NCBI RefSeq assembly: GCF_949628215.1
Contig: NC_134276.1
Span: 126,790,125-126,854,124 of the forward strand
Source: Phalacrocorax aristotelis
Lineage: Eukaryota > Chordata > Aves > Suliformes > Phalacrocoracidae
Length of the DNA stretch: 64,000 nt
Reading direction: 5' to 3'
Of this stretch, positions 42,139 through 55,700 are shown piece by piece (the first letter of the stretch is position 1; each line of letters opens with the position of its first letter). The position numbers and the translations under genes were made by a program. The notes below the pieces were generated by a model. The model made no database searches, was not told where the DNA came from, and saw only the letters and a list, made by a program, of their open reading frames with translations.

Positions 42139-45100
42139 AAATTCAAAAATGTTCTATTACTGGCCAAGTACAGTAATTGTAGCCAGAAATGGTACACAGA
42201 GGGAAAAAAAAGAAAGAAATACTTTATTTTAAAGAAAAGGAGTAGTGACTCAGAAAACAATACTTTGGTCATATCTGGTGTTAACATAGTGCAGATAAGC
42301 AAAACTTAATTCAGGAGTAGTCTGAGGAAAAATGCTTCCTGTACAAACAGGGAACAAAGCACCAAACGCGCAATTTGGCAGTGGTTGAATGTGTGAAGAG
42401 GTGCTCAGCACTGTGCAAGAGAGGATAGCAAAAAATTACAATGTTTTAGAAAGACGACAAATAACATCTCCTGGATAAGTTACTCCAAAAAGTAGGCTGC
42501 TTATGTCACTCAATCTGGCAGAGCTTTACAGACCACTTACTGAAGGAAAAAGAAGAAAAAACCAACAGTATTTCTAAAGCAATTGAAGAAATTAAGCAAA
42601 TAGACAGTATCCTTGTCCTGAATTACATAGAGTCAGGTGGCCACCTCTGACAGCCCAAGGAAACTCAGCCAAGATGCATATTTGCCTAGGCTCAAACAAT
42701 TTAAGCAGAACTCCCTAAAGAGTTGATTGTCTGATGCATGCCATGAAAGAAATATGATCTGATTTGGGGAAAAGCCACTATACTTTTACAATCTGGTGCA
42801 AAAAGGAGTATCAACAATTTGGATAGAGTGTTCCCTTAAGAACACTAGTAACTGGGAGGAGGGGTTGAGAATGCCCCTGGAGACCTGATTTAGGGAATAT
42901 ATGAACCCTCACAGCACAGTAGCTGCTATATTAGAACATCATCTACCATGAAAATTTGTATGACTGAGGACAACTGGTGGAATGATTCTTGTGTCTCCTA
43001 GAAGGAGCCAACAAAGCAAAACTAAAATGTCTGAGGAATAAGCACAACATCATACTTGGCAGACCTGCTCATCACCAGAGCCTACGGCACAAGTCAGGAA
43101 AAGTCACCACAAAAAGCCCACATGACTGTAGCTCTTGTGATATGGTAATATGCTGGCTATCCAACAGGAGAATTTGAGAACCAACCAAACCTATGTCCTC
43201 AGTCCAACAGAAGTAGGAGTAAATATCAGTCAAGCTATCTGTGAGACAATTTCCAGGCAGAAGCAAGGAAGAAATTATGAGCAGGCAAAGAAGTGGCATG
43301 AGCTTTACCCGTGTTCACACTTGTTCTGACTGGAGAGAAAAGAAGCTTCATCTTCCTATGTGTTTCAAAATATCACTATGGCTTGATTGTCCAGTATAGC
43401 ATAGCTTAAGAAAATACTCACACCTTCAATAAATCTTATACCAGAAAGTTCAGGAGCTCATTGCAATGCATATTGGAGCTGTTCGGAAGGAGAAGAATGC
43501 CTCCAGGCAGAGACAGATGCTGCTTACTGTGCAAATATGACCATGATAGAGATCAGGGACTTGATGTCCAGTGGGATATACACATGGGGACAAGATAGAA
43601 AGAGAGACATGAAAATACACAACTTCCAAATGTACTACAGAGAAGTGGGAAGGATGAGTGGCTTAACTGTGGGAAAATATACTGAAGTTGAATGTTGCCA
43701 TTTTAACTAGGGCTATTTGGCCTGCTCTTTGCTGCCTAGCCCAGAAGGCCAAACACCCTGTATGAATTTACCCACTACTTTATCACTGCAGATCTTTTTC
43801 CTGCTAACTCTACAAGCATTCTTCTTGTAGTCACTTTCTTGGTGTTCTGGGAACTGCGTGAACTCCTGAATTCCCAAGAGGTGCTGAGTAACAATGAAGT
43901 GATAAGGCTTTTTAGCAGGTACAGACTGCTATCTCACTCTACCATATCACAACCAACAGCATACTAATGATAAATTAGCACTTACAGTTTTAATTACATT
44001 ATGTCCTTCAGTGTGGTCTTAAGTTTACTGTAAGTACCAGGACGGGTGTGAGAAACAGTCAAATGAGCCAGATAAAGTTTGAAATCTCCCTATACTAGTA
44101 AGCAAAAGACTACATGAAATCATAACCAAAATGCCTTGTTAGGATTATTTGCTCAGCATAAAAGAGGCAGTTTTACTGGGAATTGAGGAGATGTCTCTGG
44201 GGCTGGGAGCTTCCCACATTGGCAGTTCCTCACTTGAGGGCTGTTCGTAACCTCTCCTTGGGCACAAAGGTACAGGCTTTGATCAGATAAATCCTTGTCA
44301 TGTGAGGGAGAAAAGGACTGGCACTGGGACTGCAGGTGTGGTCAGTTACCCACTAAAAGCACAAAGCCTGAAGATGAGATGTAATACACACAGCATGCCC
44401 TCAGCTGGGGGCTGGTCAGAAAGGAAAGAAGCACAAACCAGCTAGGTGACCACAGTGACCAGCTCAGAGCATTGCCTCCACAGCAGCACAAATTGCAGAG
44501 CTGTCTCCTCTTTTCCTCCTGAAACGTGGAGCTCTTTTGACTAGCCCAATGTTTTTTCCTTTTCTTTTTTTCTAATACTTTTTGTATACCAAGTATGAAA
44601 CCCAGAGACAACCATTTCCACAGCAGTGAATAGGTGATGAGTCATGAAACAAAAACATGGTAGTGGTGGAAAATATGAGCGTTGGTGCAGGGATGTACAC
44701 ATGTATAGAAAGAGAGAGGGTTTGAAGGGCCCCTGAAATAATATTAACTGTCTAAACAGAGTACAGTATTTGAACTTGGGCTTGATAATTCAGATTGTGA
44801 TTGGGGAAATGGTAAGGAAGAGTTTCCCAATAGAGTAATAAATATAAGCTTAATTGTATGTCTCTGTAGGGGTTAACAAAAGCCTAGCCTGATGAACAGC
44901 AGAGGGATTCCAGGAATGCTTAAAAACTTGCTATATGCAGCACTGGTTGATGTCAAGAAAGGAGAACAGCTAAACCCTTGTTCTACAGTGCCCCTCCTAA
45001 TAAATCTGCAGTGGTAGCCTTGAGCTCATGGCCAGCCTTCAACAGGGCTGCAGGAAAACAGATCATGAATCATCATAGTAGCACCTGCTTGATTTCACGT

Positions 45101-48100
45101 TTCCTGTAGGAATAGGAATACCCCCTGTACACTGCTTGCATCCTAATAAAGCAATCTGGATAACGGGGTGGAGGTAGTGTAATGTATATCTACTTTTTTT
45201 CAGGAAGTCTCTAATTACCTGTCCTTTTAAAAGTGGAAGTTCAGAGCTCCCAAGTGCTCCATGACCTAGACAGGACCGACTGCTGTTACGAATGGAGGGC
45301 TGCAACAAAAAAACACTTTTCTCTGGTGGTACCTGAGGTTGAGGCAGTTCCAGTGTGAGTCTTCAAGCTATTTATGATGTTGTAGGTAAAAGTGGTAAGC
45401 TGGGACAAAAGGTGGAAGGAAAGAAGTGTGAGATGGCAAGTGCAGAAGCGAGAGCCTCTCTGTTCCTGAGTGAGCCTGTCCTGCAGGCAGCAGAACAACT
45501 GCTTGCTCTGCAGCAAAAGGGGAGTTACAGGCAGACCAGACGAGGAAATGGATACTTCTGAAGGTCTGAGCGTTAAAGACAGTGTCACCAATACTTGGGG
45601 TGGGAAGTCTGTTAAAGTCAGAAAAGTCTTGACACTTCCAGTGACGAGAGAACAAGGCAGGTGGGCCAGTCCCCCCACGCAGCAACTGTACTCCCTCACA
45701 ACCTCTCTCTGCCTAATGAGAGAGCAGGAGGACAAGGAAGGGACACCTGCACCCCATATTTATTCCATGGGTTGTGTCTCCTCTCCCCATGCCTTGGGGA
45801 AGGGATATGTGAAGGGATGCAGCTCTGGGTTTTGTGTGTCATGAATGGAGTTTGAGGGGTAACAGATACTCATGAGGGCCGGAGGCAGCCTTGAGGAGGG
45901 AAAGGAGCCTGCCAGGGTGGTGTAACTCTTCCCTAGCATGTGGCCCACAATGTTTACCCAGCATCCAGCAGTGGATAATAAGGAGGAAAATACTGCTCCC
46001 TCAGCATCTCACATCACCCCCCTCCTTCAACAATCCATCAGTTCCTTTATCCCAAACACAGGAAATTTCATGTGGAAATTACTTTTGAGGGGAAGGACCA
46101 CACAGTCAGCTCAGGAGACAGCACCTTCTGAGACAGTGCTGGGAGAAAACTGCCACAGTAAAAGCCTGAGAGAGGTGGCCTTACTTCTTTGCCACCAGAG
46201 GATGGTTGTGGGTGTGTGACTGACTATAGACAAAAGCAAGCACTGACTTTGAGAGGGTGCTGCAGGCTGGAGCCATCCAGCTTCACTATTCAGAAATGTC
46301 ACCATCAATATGAGACCCGGTGCACAGCAGCACTGAAGCTTAAGGAGATACATACTGGACACCCTCAAACCAGTAGCCACTCTTAAAACTTTTATTTTGG
46401 GGCTGAGTTATAAACTGAAAATAATAATAATGTTGGTTTTCTCATGGAAGTTTTGCTAGGCTGTGTCATCACTAAAGCATGGAGAGACCTTCCATGCAAG
46501 CCGATATTAAATCAGAGTGTTTACTTAATATGTTGTTGTATTAACTCCATTGCTTCTATAACTGGTTATGTAACCACAAATCATGTGGAAGTCTTAGATA
46601 TGGGTGGTTTTTTTTTCCTCTGAACAGGTAATGTGGGGTTTGTTTCCCTTTAGAACGGATTTTCTCTTCCAGCTCCCACTACCCAAACTGTCATACTGTA
46701 TCCTTGAGTGTCTTTATCCATCCTCCTGTAAAGCAGCAGTCTTTGCGGGAGCAGTTCCTTTAGGGAACCTCTAAAGCCCATAGCACTGCAGGAAAGCTTC
46801 CTCTGCCCCTCGTGGGAAAAGCCCTTCTCCTGGCCAGCAAACACATCATTGAATCTGCTGGTGCTGACCAGAGACCTCTTCTTGCAGTTGGCAGTGACAT
46901 CCACAGAGATGACTGGGTATTTCATTTGAGGAAGAACAGCCTCTGTGGGATGAAGGACAGCCCAGCTTCTACAATAACATCTGACAGTTTGGGTAAACAT
47001 TATTAAAAAATGTAGAGTCCTTATGAATTCTTCTCTCCTTCAGCTGAAAACTTTTCCCTAATAGTGTCTTTCAACAATAAGAAGCCCCCATAAGCATGAG
47101 GTAGTATCATCCCTGAGAGCCAGCTGCTATGGTGGCGCAAACCAAAGGAACTCTGTTTTTGACAGAGCTAGTTCATCTGAAGAGATAGCCCTCCAACAGT
47201 ATGGACTGATTGCCCCATACAAGTGTCCTGAGGCTCAAAGTACATTTATTCCCTATGCAGTTTTGGACAGCCAGTGGTCCATATAGCTGCGTTTGCTGAG
47301 GTGATATCCAACACCCTCGTGTGCTGCCTCTTGCTACTAGTGAAAAGTGGAGCTCAATCAGTTTACATACAAAATGCGCGTGAAGCGGCGGGATCAGGGA
47401 ATTCATTTTGTCTCCCTAAGCAGTAACAAAAATGCCCTCATGATCCCAGCCCACTCACCATAATATAGTAAGACCACGATTAGCACTTAATACTATTTAA
47501 TAAATATGCTGTTTAACTTAATCAGTAATTGCACAGATAAATAACAGACTTGACCAGTCAGCGAGGTGAAATAATCATAAGGAAACAATACGCTAATTCT
47601 GCTTTCCATTTTAAGGTTGCATTTGGGCTTCCCTCCCTAATATCCTGCAGAAGTCGTCTTCCAGCATTGCAGATACATTTGGCTATCAAAGGGGTCTGTG
47701 TTTCTTTATTTTGTATTTATTGCTGAATGGGCGACAGAACCTTCATCTATTATTTGGGGGGCAGGGGGCTGTGAGAAAGGGAAGAATAAAATTAAACTGT
47801 GGTCCGAAAGTTCATAATACCTTTTTTGATCGGGTTTGTAATTCAGGAAGGCTTTGAAAGAACAAGATTAAAAGTATGTTTCAAAACGAAATTACTTTGA
47901 TAAATTCAAGTCATAGAGCAGACTCTTATGAGCACTCAAAGGCATTTTGCTGGGCTCGAGGACCCTGGGATTCTGTAAAGCATCTGCAGAGGTTCCTCAC
48001 ACCTCCCCCTTGGTCCCCACTTAAGAACATGGCCTGCCAGGTATCTGTCAGTGCTGGAGCTTGCTCTAACAGGGCATCTTGTTCAGATAGGCACACAGTG

Positions 48101-49626
48101 ACTTAAAACCTAACTTCTTTTCACTTCCCATTTTGAGAACCTCCATCCACAGAGCCCTCGAATACAGCACACCCACCTTACAGCATCCTCCTTCTGCAAA
48201 CTTATATTCTTGAGGTTAAATATTAGCCAGCAACAGCTCATGTACATAGAATTTGGCATTATTACTTGTGTAAATGTATAATCATTGAAGGGAGTTTCCG
48301 AGGGAGGAGGTGTAAGCTGCGCAGCTCCTCCTGGGTCCCTCTGATGTTGCAGAGCAGTTGAGGCACGGAGCAGCTGCGTGAGTGGTGTGCTCACCTCACC
48401 CTCCTTCCTTGCCTGCTGCCAGCGCACAGCCCATCACAGGGGCTGTGATGGGCAGGGGATTTCAGACTTACAGTTGTCATGAGATTTACCCAATTCTGCT
48501 GTCTCATTGGCCCTGTATCAAAGGCACCCGATATACACTGTATCTTGAAAATTCAACAGAAGGCAGCCCTATAAATGACTCGCTGCTGACCTTTGGTTCG
48601 AGTACCAATATTTAGCAAGCAAATATTTAAAACTGTGCCGTTAAGAAGGGAGGCACAGCTTTACTGTGGGGTGCTGCTGAGAAGCACCCAGCCTGTGCAT
48701 GGGAAGGGGCAAGCAGCCTTCTTCCCCTCCTCTCCCTCCCAGCAGAGCAGCCAGCCCTGCCCACCATGCCCGCACCGGGGAAGGGGCAGATGCTTAGCCC
48801 CCAACAAGGCAGATGGCTGCTGTACCAAGCAAGTCAGGAGTTTTAAAGCTCTGGAGGGCTGGGTGAAGCTGTTTCAATGCCAAAGGCAAAATAACCATGG
48901 CCATGGCAGACGCGGAGGCTCTGTGATCCACCTTGCCGATCCAGCTGCCCGGTGTGACCAGAGCACAGCTGGCGCCAAGAGACTGTCCCCAACCACTGGT
49001 CTGTTGCCGTGGCTGGGACCCACATACTGATGAGTCTTCAAGAAATCAATTGGTCTCAGTCAGGTGCAGCAACAGGCCAACAGGGTATTTTTCCCTTGGG
49101 AGTGGCGCAGAATTAGCTCTGTTGGTCAGTGTATAATTAGATACTTGCACCTAACAGTATTCTTTCTGTTGGATTTTTATAGTTTTGTCTCTTCTTTTTT
49201 AAACATGAAAAATAATCAGTCTTAAAATAAAATAATAAAAAAAATTACCCTGGAAAGAGTCATCTATAAAAAGAGAAAATCCTTGCCAGGGGAATGCCAC
49301 AGCAGTGAGCCCAAGCCGCAGAAAGCCTCATTGCAGGCTTCGCTTTTCCACAGCTACTCAGAGGTTAACCAGGGTCTGTAAGCAAACAGCTTAAAGAAGG
49401 AGCCCAGCTTAGTGCCTGGGTGTCTGGGTCTGTCCCAGGGACCGCCAGCCTAATGCCCTCCCAGCAGCCCCTCCCTCCCAAAGGCGATGCTGGGCAAACA
49501 GAGCCAGCCCTCGCCCTCTCCCTGCGCAGCAAGGAGTCCACGGCGGGGGACGGACTGGACCCAGGCTGGGGCTCAGGGACATCACAGAAGCGGATGTTTC
49601 ACTTCAGATGGGTGCGGAGCCATGTC

Positions 49627-49634
49627 TATATAAA
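49627..49634 (+). promoter_or_regulatory. TATA box of the phospholipase gene
   Basis: TATATAAA lies 122 bp upstream of the ATG at 49,756 in a GC-rich local context, so transcription would start near 49,660 with a leader of about 95 nt. A sharp TATA promoter suits a tissue-restricted or inducible secreted enzyme. Use is inferred from position. Confidence 0.7.
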
Positions 49635-49755
49635 CCCTGGAGCAGCAGCCCGGGAGGATTGTTAAGCACACCCACACCTCGGCTCACTTGGCAGTGTGGC
49701 GAGGTGCTGTCAGCTGTCCCAGTAGCTGCACGCTGGTGTACAGGAGCTCAGGAGC

Positions 49756-49798
49756 ATGGGCTCCCGCCTGCTGCTGATGCTGATGCTGCTTCAGGCAG
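49756..49798 (+). CDS. Phospholipase exon 1: signal peptide
   Basis: It encodes MGSRLLLMLMLLQA plus one base. The ATG has A at -3 and G at +4 (agcATGG). The donor is GGCAG|gtgagt. The intron that follows (49,799-53,009) holds nothing I recognise. Confidence 0.88.
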
Positions 49799-52700
49799 GT
49801 GAGTACCACCTCTCGGTCCCTCTCCCTTCCCATGCCTACCCCCATCCGGGGACAGCCTCTCCCCTTGCTGTCAGCTTTGCCTGCTTCATGGCAGGCACTT
49901 TGATGTGGTTTGACCAAGTGAGAAAAAAAAAGCACTGCTTGACTCTTTTCAAATGTGTTTCGAGGGGCTGTGTAAGTGAGCTGCCTGCCTGCTTTGCTTC
50001 CCTGGCGGTTTGCATAGCTGGGGCTGTATAAACATGGGTCATTTTTCCTTTTGGATAGTTTTTTGCTACATGGTTGTCGGCGTCTGTGTTTCTTCATAGA
50101 AATACCCTCTTTTTATACCAGTGACCATGGAGTCAGCAGTTTTCAATTTATCTGAATTTAAAGTAATTTAAAATAAAAAAAACACATCAATGTCTGCTAA
50201 CATAAAGCCCCTACACACAGAGACAACGTGACAGTAAACCGGCAGGTCTGAGGTTATACCTGCAATACAGTTTTAAAATAAAAAACAAAACCTTGCCTTA
50301 ATCTACAGCAAAGGCTGTCCATTTAAGCAGGAAATAGAAAGTGTAAGTTGTCAGATCCACCTCCACTCACCTCCCTGCAGGTATGTTCTCTGCTAAGGTG
50401 CCCCATTAGTAGTATAACTAATGATTGGATGTGCTCCTAATGGGAGATGTGGCTAAATGCAGGCTGCTGTGGAGACTCAGACTTTTCAAGGCTTTCCCAG
50501 CTGCGTTGACTCGGCTGCACAGCATAGAAAACGCAATTTCAGTTCTTGGTCAAGTTATTAGCCATGTACCTGAATATTGAAAGGTACTTGCTGGGGCTGA
50601 CCTCTCAGCTGCAGTGACCCACCGTGGGGTCAAAACCCAGCCATCTTTCAAAGAACAAAACAGGAACATCAGAGGCTGCTTGGATGCCCATGTTATTTCA
50701 AGCTCTTGCAGAGCATGCAGCCCTAAGCACACTAATTGAGTCTTTTGGACTTAATTCCCTTTGGGGCTTTCTCTCCAATTTCATGAGCAGCTCCACACTG
50801 TAATTACAGTTCCTTGATCCTCAGAGATATCCCCAAAAGAAGAATGGCCTTTCTTCTTCTGGGTGAGGTACAGTTACCTTAGACCAGCTTTGGCTGTTTT
50901 CAGCCAGTGGCCAATAGAACAAGTCCATCAGTCCTGGCTTAAGAGGTCAGCAAAACACAGCTGAAAATTTGCAGGCTGCTCATCAGGAGGCCTGAATTCT
51001 TACAAAGAAGTTTTTGTCTCCATCGGAACATTTTCAGGGTCTGCAAACTGCAACAGGTTGAAAAAGCAAGATTTTTAACCCAAAATCCTGAGCAACTCTC
51101 TGCTTGTGATTTCCCCTGGGGTGCCTGAGGGCTGAGCACCCTTCTAACTCTGGAGCCCTGCTTTTTAGACAAGGGAAATAGGTCACCTCTTTAGTTTCGC
51201 ATAACACCCGTCTGATGTGTTTTTAGCACAAAAACTGAACACTCAAGTAGTGTTTAGGTGAGTAGAGCAGTTACTTTTTCAGGAATGTGCATTTAATCCC
51301 TGAGGAATGCCCCAGAAAGCATAAGGAGGCTGTGCAAAACCCTGCACTGGGACAGCCCGAAGCATCGATCCCCAGGGCGAAAACGGTTGAGCGCAGTGTT
51401 TGTTCCTGCTGCGGGCTCAGGCTGCAGAAAGGGAGCAAAGCCCTGCCTTCTCCTGCGTGGGGAGAGACCCTCCTTGTCCTTACTGGCATTTGGATCAGGC
51501 TAAGAGGACATGCCAGCCCAGGAGATGCAGGGAGAAGCCCAAGCAAGGCGATTAGAGGCTAGGTTTTAAAAGGAAAGCAACCGTTTTAATAATAGTATTG
51601 AGTTCTTGGATGGTTTAGGGGATTAATTAGTCCGTGTTTGCACAACACTGAAGAGGTCAAGCGTGCTGCAGTAGCTGGGGGCAGGTGGCAAAGCAACTTC
51701 ACTGGCCATTTCCCAGCTCTCAGGCATTACCTCCCTCTCCATCCAAGCATGCAGCAAAGTCCCTCCATTTCAGCAGGCTTTTCTTTTTGGAGCGGCTGTG
51801 CCAGGTGGGATGAGCGGATGGATTAGGCCGTTGGTCTTGAGGGGTTTGATGCTACTGGTGAGTAGCTTTGCCATGTAGGACAGATCAGTGCAAAGTGCAC
51901 TTGGTCCTTCACAGTAAATCCAGGCAATATATGTACTGTCCTGTGCTGTGGTTAACATGATAAGCACCAACATTTGTAGCTGAGCATCACAGTGATTTGG
52001 ATGTTAGGGGCAGGGTACTCTTGGTTTCTGTAACAGTCCCTGCAAGGTAGAGTCTGTGGTTTCTAAAAAAGTTGCAAATTAACATGTGAAATCACAACAC
52101 TGTTGGAAAGACTTTTAACTCAGAAAAGTTCAGCCTGGTTTGGGTGGCCATCAGCTCACTTCAGCTAACACAGAGCTCCCTTTTTTTTCCCCTCAAATTA
52201 ATGCAGCCAACCTGATGTTATGACCTAAATGGAACATAGTAATGGAAGCAGATATAAGTGTTGCCAGCACCTCCAAACTCTCAAAAGAAAGCTGGTATAC
52301 ATACATCTTGGCTAACATAGGCACTCTATCCTTGACAAAGTATACCTTACAGGCTCAGGGACTTGTAGCTATCCCTCTACGCAAATTAATAGTACTGCCA
52401 GCTTTTTGCCTTCTGGAGAATGTGTTAAAATATCCTCACTAGTAGGGGAAACTTGGATAATGTAAGACATCTTGGGCAACATAGAAACCACATTTTTTTC
52501 CGTAGAACCCAGGTTAGGTCTGATTGTGTGCTTGTCCTCTGCTGCTTCACATCCCACTTGGGACCACAGCGTAGCTAGTAAGCTTTCTCAGGTTTGTGAG
52601 CTCTGGGGTGCAGTGAAGGCTGGCTGGCTCTGTGTGGTGCTGGCACAGGCCCTGCAAAAGCTTTACAGCTCAGGCTGCATGGTGTGCAAAACTGAGCACA

Positions 52701-55700
52701 CTGCTGCCAGGTGCAATCCAGCTGCAACCACACACACTAGCGCACCAGAGCTAGTAAGTCTTGCTTGAATCAAGCTCCCTCTGCAGAAACAGCCTGCGTG
52801 GGTACTTCTGCATCTGCCTCCTGGTTATCCCAGCCTGCAGGTAAGGCCCCTGCAGAGTGCCCTTTGCAGAGTGAATGTCATGGCTAATTAGATTGTCAAG
52901 GCTGCACCCAACTAACCAGTCAAAACCAAAATGCCCCCCTTAAGAACTTTAAGAAAATCAGCGTCAGGCATGTTTAATCTTTGTGTGAAACCATGTCCTG
53001 TCTTTGCAGTTTGGAAAGGTGTTCTGGGAAAATCCCATTCACTGCACACCCGAGGAATCGTCGAATTGGCAGGGGCTATATCATGTGGCACAGGACGGTC
53101 TCCCTTGGCATATATTGGCTACGGATGCTACTGTGGACTGGGAGGACAAGGCTGGCCTAAAGATAGAACAGACTGGTAAGAACTTCAACTATGTGTCCAG
53201 AAGCAGTGCAGACCTCCCCGCTCTTCCCTGTTGGTACTGCTGTGACCCCATGGATTTGTTGCTGCCCTGTGGAGAGGGAACCTAGTACATATGAACAGCA
53301 CCGGGGAATTGTGAGTGAGGACCCACATATCGCTTGGGGTTTGAATGAGGGTTTATCCACCTTCTGGATGAGCCCAAAGCTCTTGGGACCTTGTACTATG
53401 TGAGGTGGAGGGCAAAGGAGAAACCAGGATATGATTTAATGAAATAGCTGCATATTTATTCAGAGGGCAAGCCCTGCCTGAAAAAAAAGGGGACTGATCA
53501 AGGTATTTTGGAGGGTTTTTTCACCCTGGTCCTGAAAATGGCAGTGATGGGAATATCACCGTTTATCCTCTGGAAGAAATCCAGATCACTGCAAGGAGTC
53601 ATCAAACCTGTTGCCTTCATTGCCTCTTAGTTCACACTGATCAAGGAGAACAACAACAGAGGAGAGCATGGTGTTATTTCCCCTTTTCTTTGTTACTGGG
53701 GAAGATGCTGTGCTTGTTATTCCCGAGGCTAAAAGAAATTAGTCTAGGAGGTGTTGTAATCAAAGGTTTCTTTCTTGTGCTTTGCGATTAGCATACATGC
53801 AAATCTTGAGCATTGTGGACTCTTGTGTGCACTGAGCCCGTTATTTGCAGCGTTTTTTGGTTTGAAACCTCAGAGACGGAGCACACAAGTCTATCTGTTT
53901 ATCTATAGTCTACAGGCCAGGTGTTACTCATAAGCAAGCGCTGCTTTTAGCAGGGGTGAAGGCAGTGTGTAGCTCCCTGGGAAGGAAACCGAGCTTTGCA
54001 GAATACCCAGCTGTTGGAGACACTTCACATTGCTACAAAACCAAACTTTGCTAAGTTGGCAGGAAAGAAAAAGGGACAAAAATGAAGAAAAGGTGCCAAA
54101 GTTAAAGACCAACTCTTCTGTGGGCATGAAAGGGCAGGTGTCCCTTAAAACTAGTGGAGCTGTCTTCATTAATGCAGCGAGATGTTTCAATCCCAAAGCC
54201 CTCTCGTCACATCCCCGTTTTGTATCTATGAAATATTTCATCAGTGAAAGAGTCAATGTGGGACTTACAAATGATGAGTAACTGCCTACAAAGTGTCATA
54301 ACTTTCAGCTGTAAAGATTTCTTTCAATTTTCAGTAATACCTCTTGACCTGCTTATCACCATCTACAGCAGTCTCTTTACGATGTTTATTATTTTTGTTA
54401 GCCCTTATCCAGCTCTCATAATCAGGCCTTTAAAGTAAAACATGACTTCACTAGTCTGGAGTACTTATTTTACTGAAGGGATGAGTGGAGTCACCTAAAA
54501 GCTGTTTTCACAGAGGCTGAGGGACCCCCAAGTTTAGGCGACTTTGGGAGATGCAAGTGGTCAGCACTCCTGAAAAACAGACTGAGAAAAATGTGGACAC
54601 ATGTTCATCAGCCGGTGTTTCTCCTACTGTTTGATTTCCATGGGATACAGATTTTGCCCTAAGGGCAGAAAATGAGACTCTGCAACTAGAAATGCCTCAA
54701 AATACCAGATAGTTTGTAACGGGAAGTTTGGTCCTTTAAATGCGTTCATTATTATTCCTTAGCTGCAATGCTTGGCTGAAAAAAACAAAACAAAACCCAA
54801 ACGAAAACAAAAAAAAACCAGAAAGGTTTTTAGTTAGGTTCTTAGCTAGGAAGAATGGGCAATGCCCCACTAGATTTAGCCCTAAAAATTTCCTTTTTAT
54901 GTTTGCTGAAGGAATCTTCTGATATCTGTTACTGAGAACTACTGGCAAAAATCAGTGTGTTTGAGTATCTCACGCCTATCAAAGTGACCACATTATTTTC
55001 CATATTTGCTATTCTAAAAAATAAAGAAGCAGAGTGGCAAAACTACTGGCTGTGAGTGACAAACACTCTTTGAAATTACCCTCTTGACACTTCTAGGTTT
55101 GTTACTGAGACCCTTAGAAGGGGAGTAATTTTCTTGTGAGTAACTCAGTCAATCTGTCTAGACAGAGCTAGAGTGCTTCTAAGCACCTCTCCTTTATGGG
55201 AAAAGAAAAAAAAGCCATCGAGCTGGTAATCCTTTTATAAGGTTTATTCCACACACTGGCTTTGATGTGGCATTGTCAGTAATTACCTTCTCTCTTTTGT
55301 TCCACTCCCACAGTCCCATCACTTCAAGGCATAATGGCATCTCTTCTGCATAGAGCCAGTAGGTTTGTTTCTCCTTCCCCTTTCTTTTCCCCTGGATTGC
55401 TGGCAGCACCCATTTTGTAAAGCAGGACCTGAGGATGCTCAGCATCTCCCTGAAAACACCAAATGCCATGAAAGGCAGGGTGGCATATATGGCTCATCTA
55501 AATCCTGGCAAAATCATAGGGAAGAGTAAGATTTCCCCTCAGCTGCTCAGTTAAAGCAAAACAAAAGGACACACAGTGGTGACGGTGCGGTTGACATGAA
55601 AAACACAACGTGACAAATTCTTAGCTTAATGGCATTTGCTCAGCAGCAGGGGTCTGGCCAGCTGATCCCTGTGGGGCAGCCAGTGCTGTCTGTAGTGATT

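Larger units (their letters stand above)
38585..49620. other. Intergenic DNA between CLDND1 and the phospholipase gene
   Basis: No gene was recognised in 11 kb. It holds a worn CR1 tail near 39.6 kb, a three-copy short tandem repeat at 42.1 kb within an A-rich, purine-skewed stretch (about 42.0-43.7 kb), and an 11-bp perfect hairpin at 48,429-48,453. GC content rises from about 48.3 kb toward the promoter at 49.6 kb. In mammals olfactory receptor genes lie near this side of CLDND1; I see none. Confidence 0.5.

Noticed and set aside
45286-45844. Cluster of overlapping open frames on both strands
   Set aside because: Frames overlap in opposite directions, none shows a conserved motif, and there is no promoter or splice pattern.
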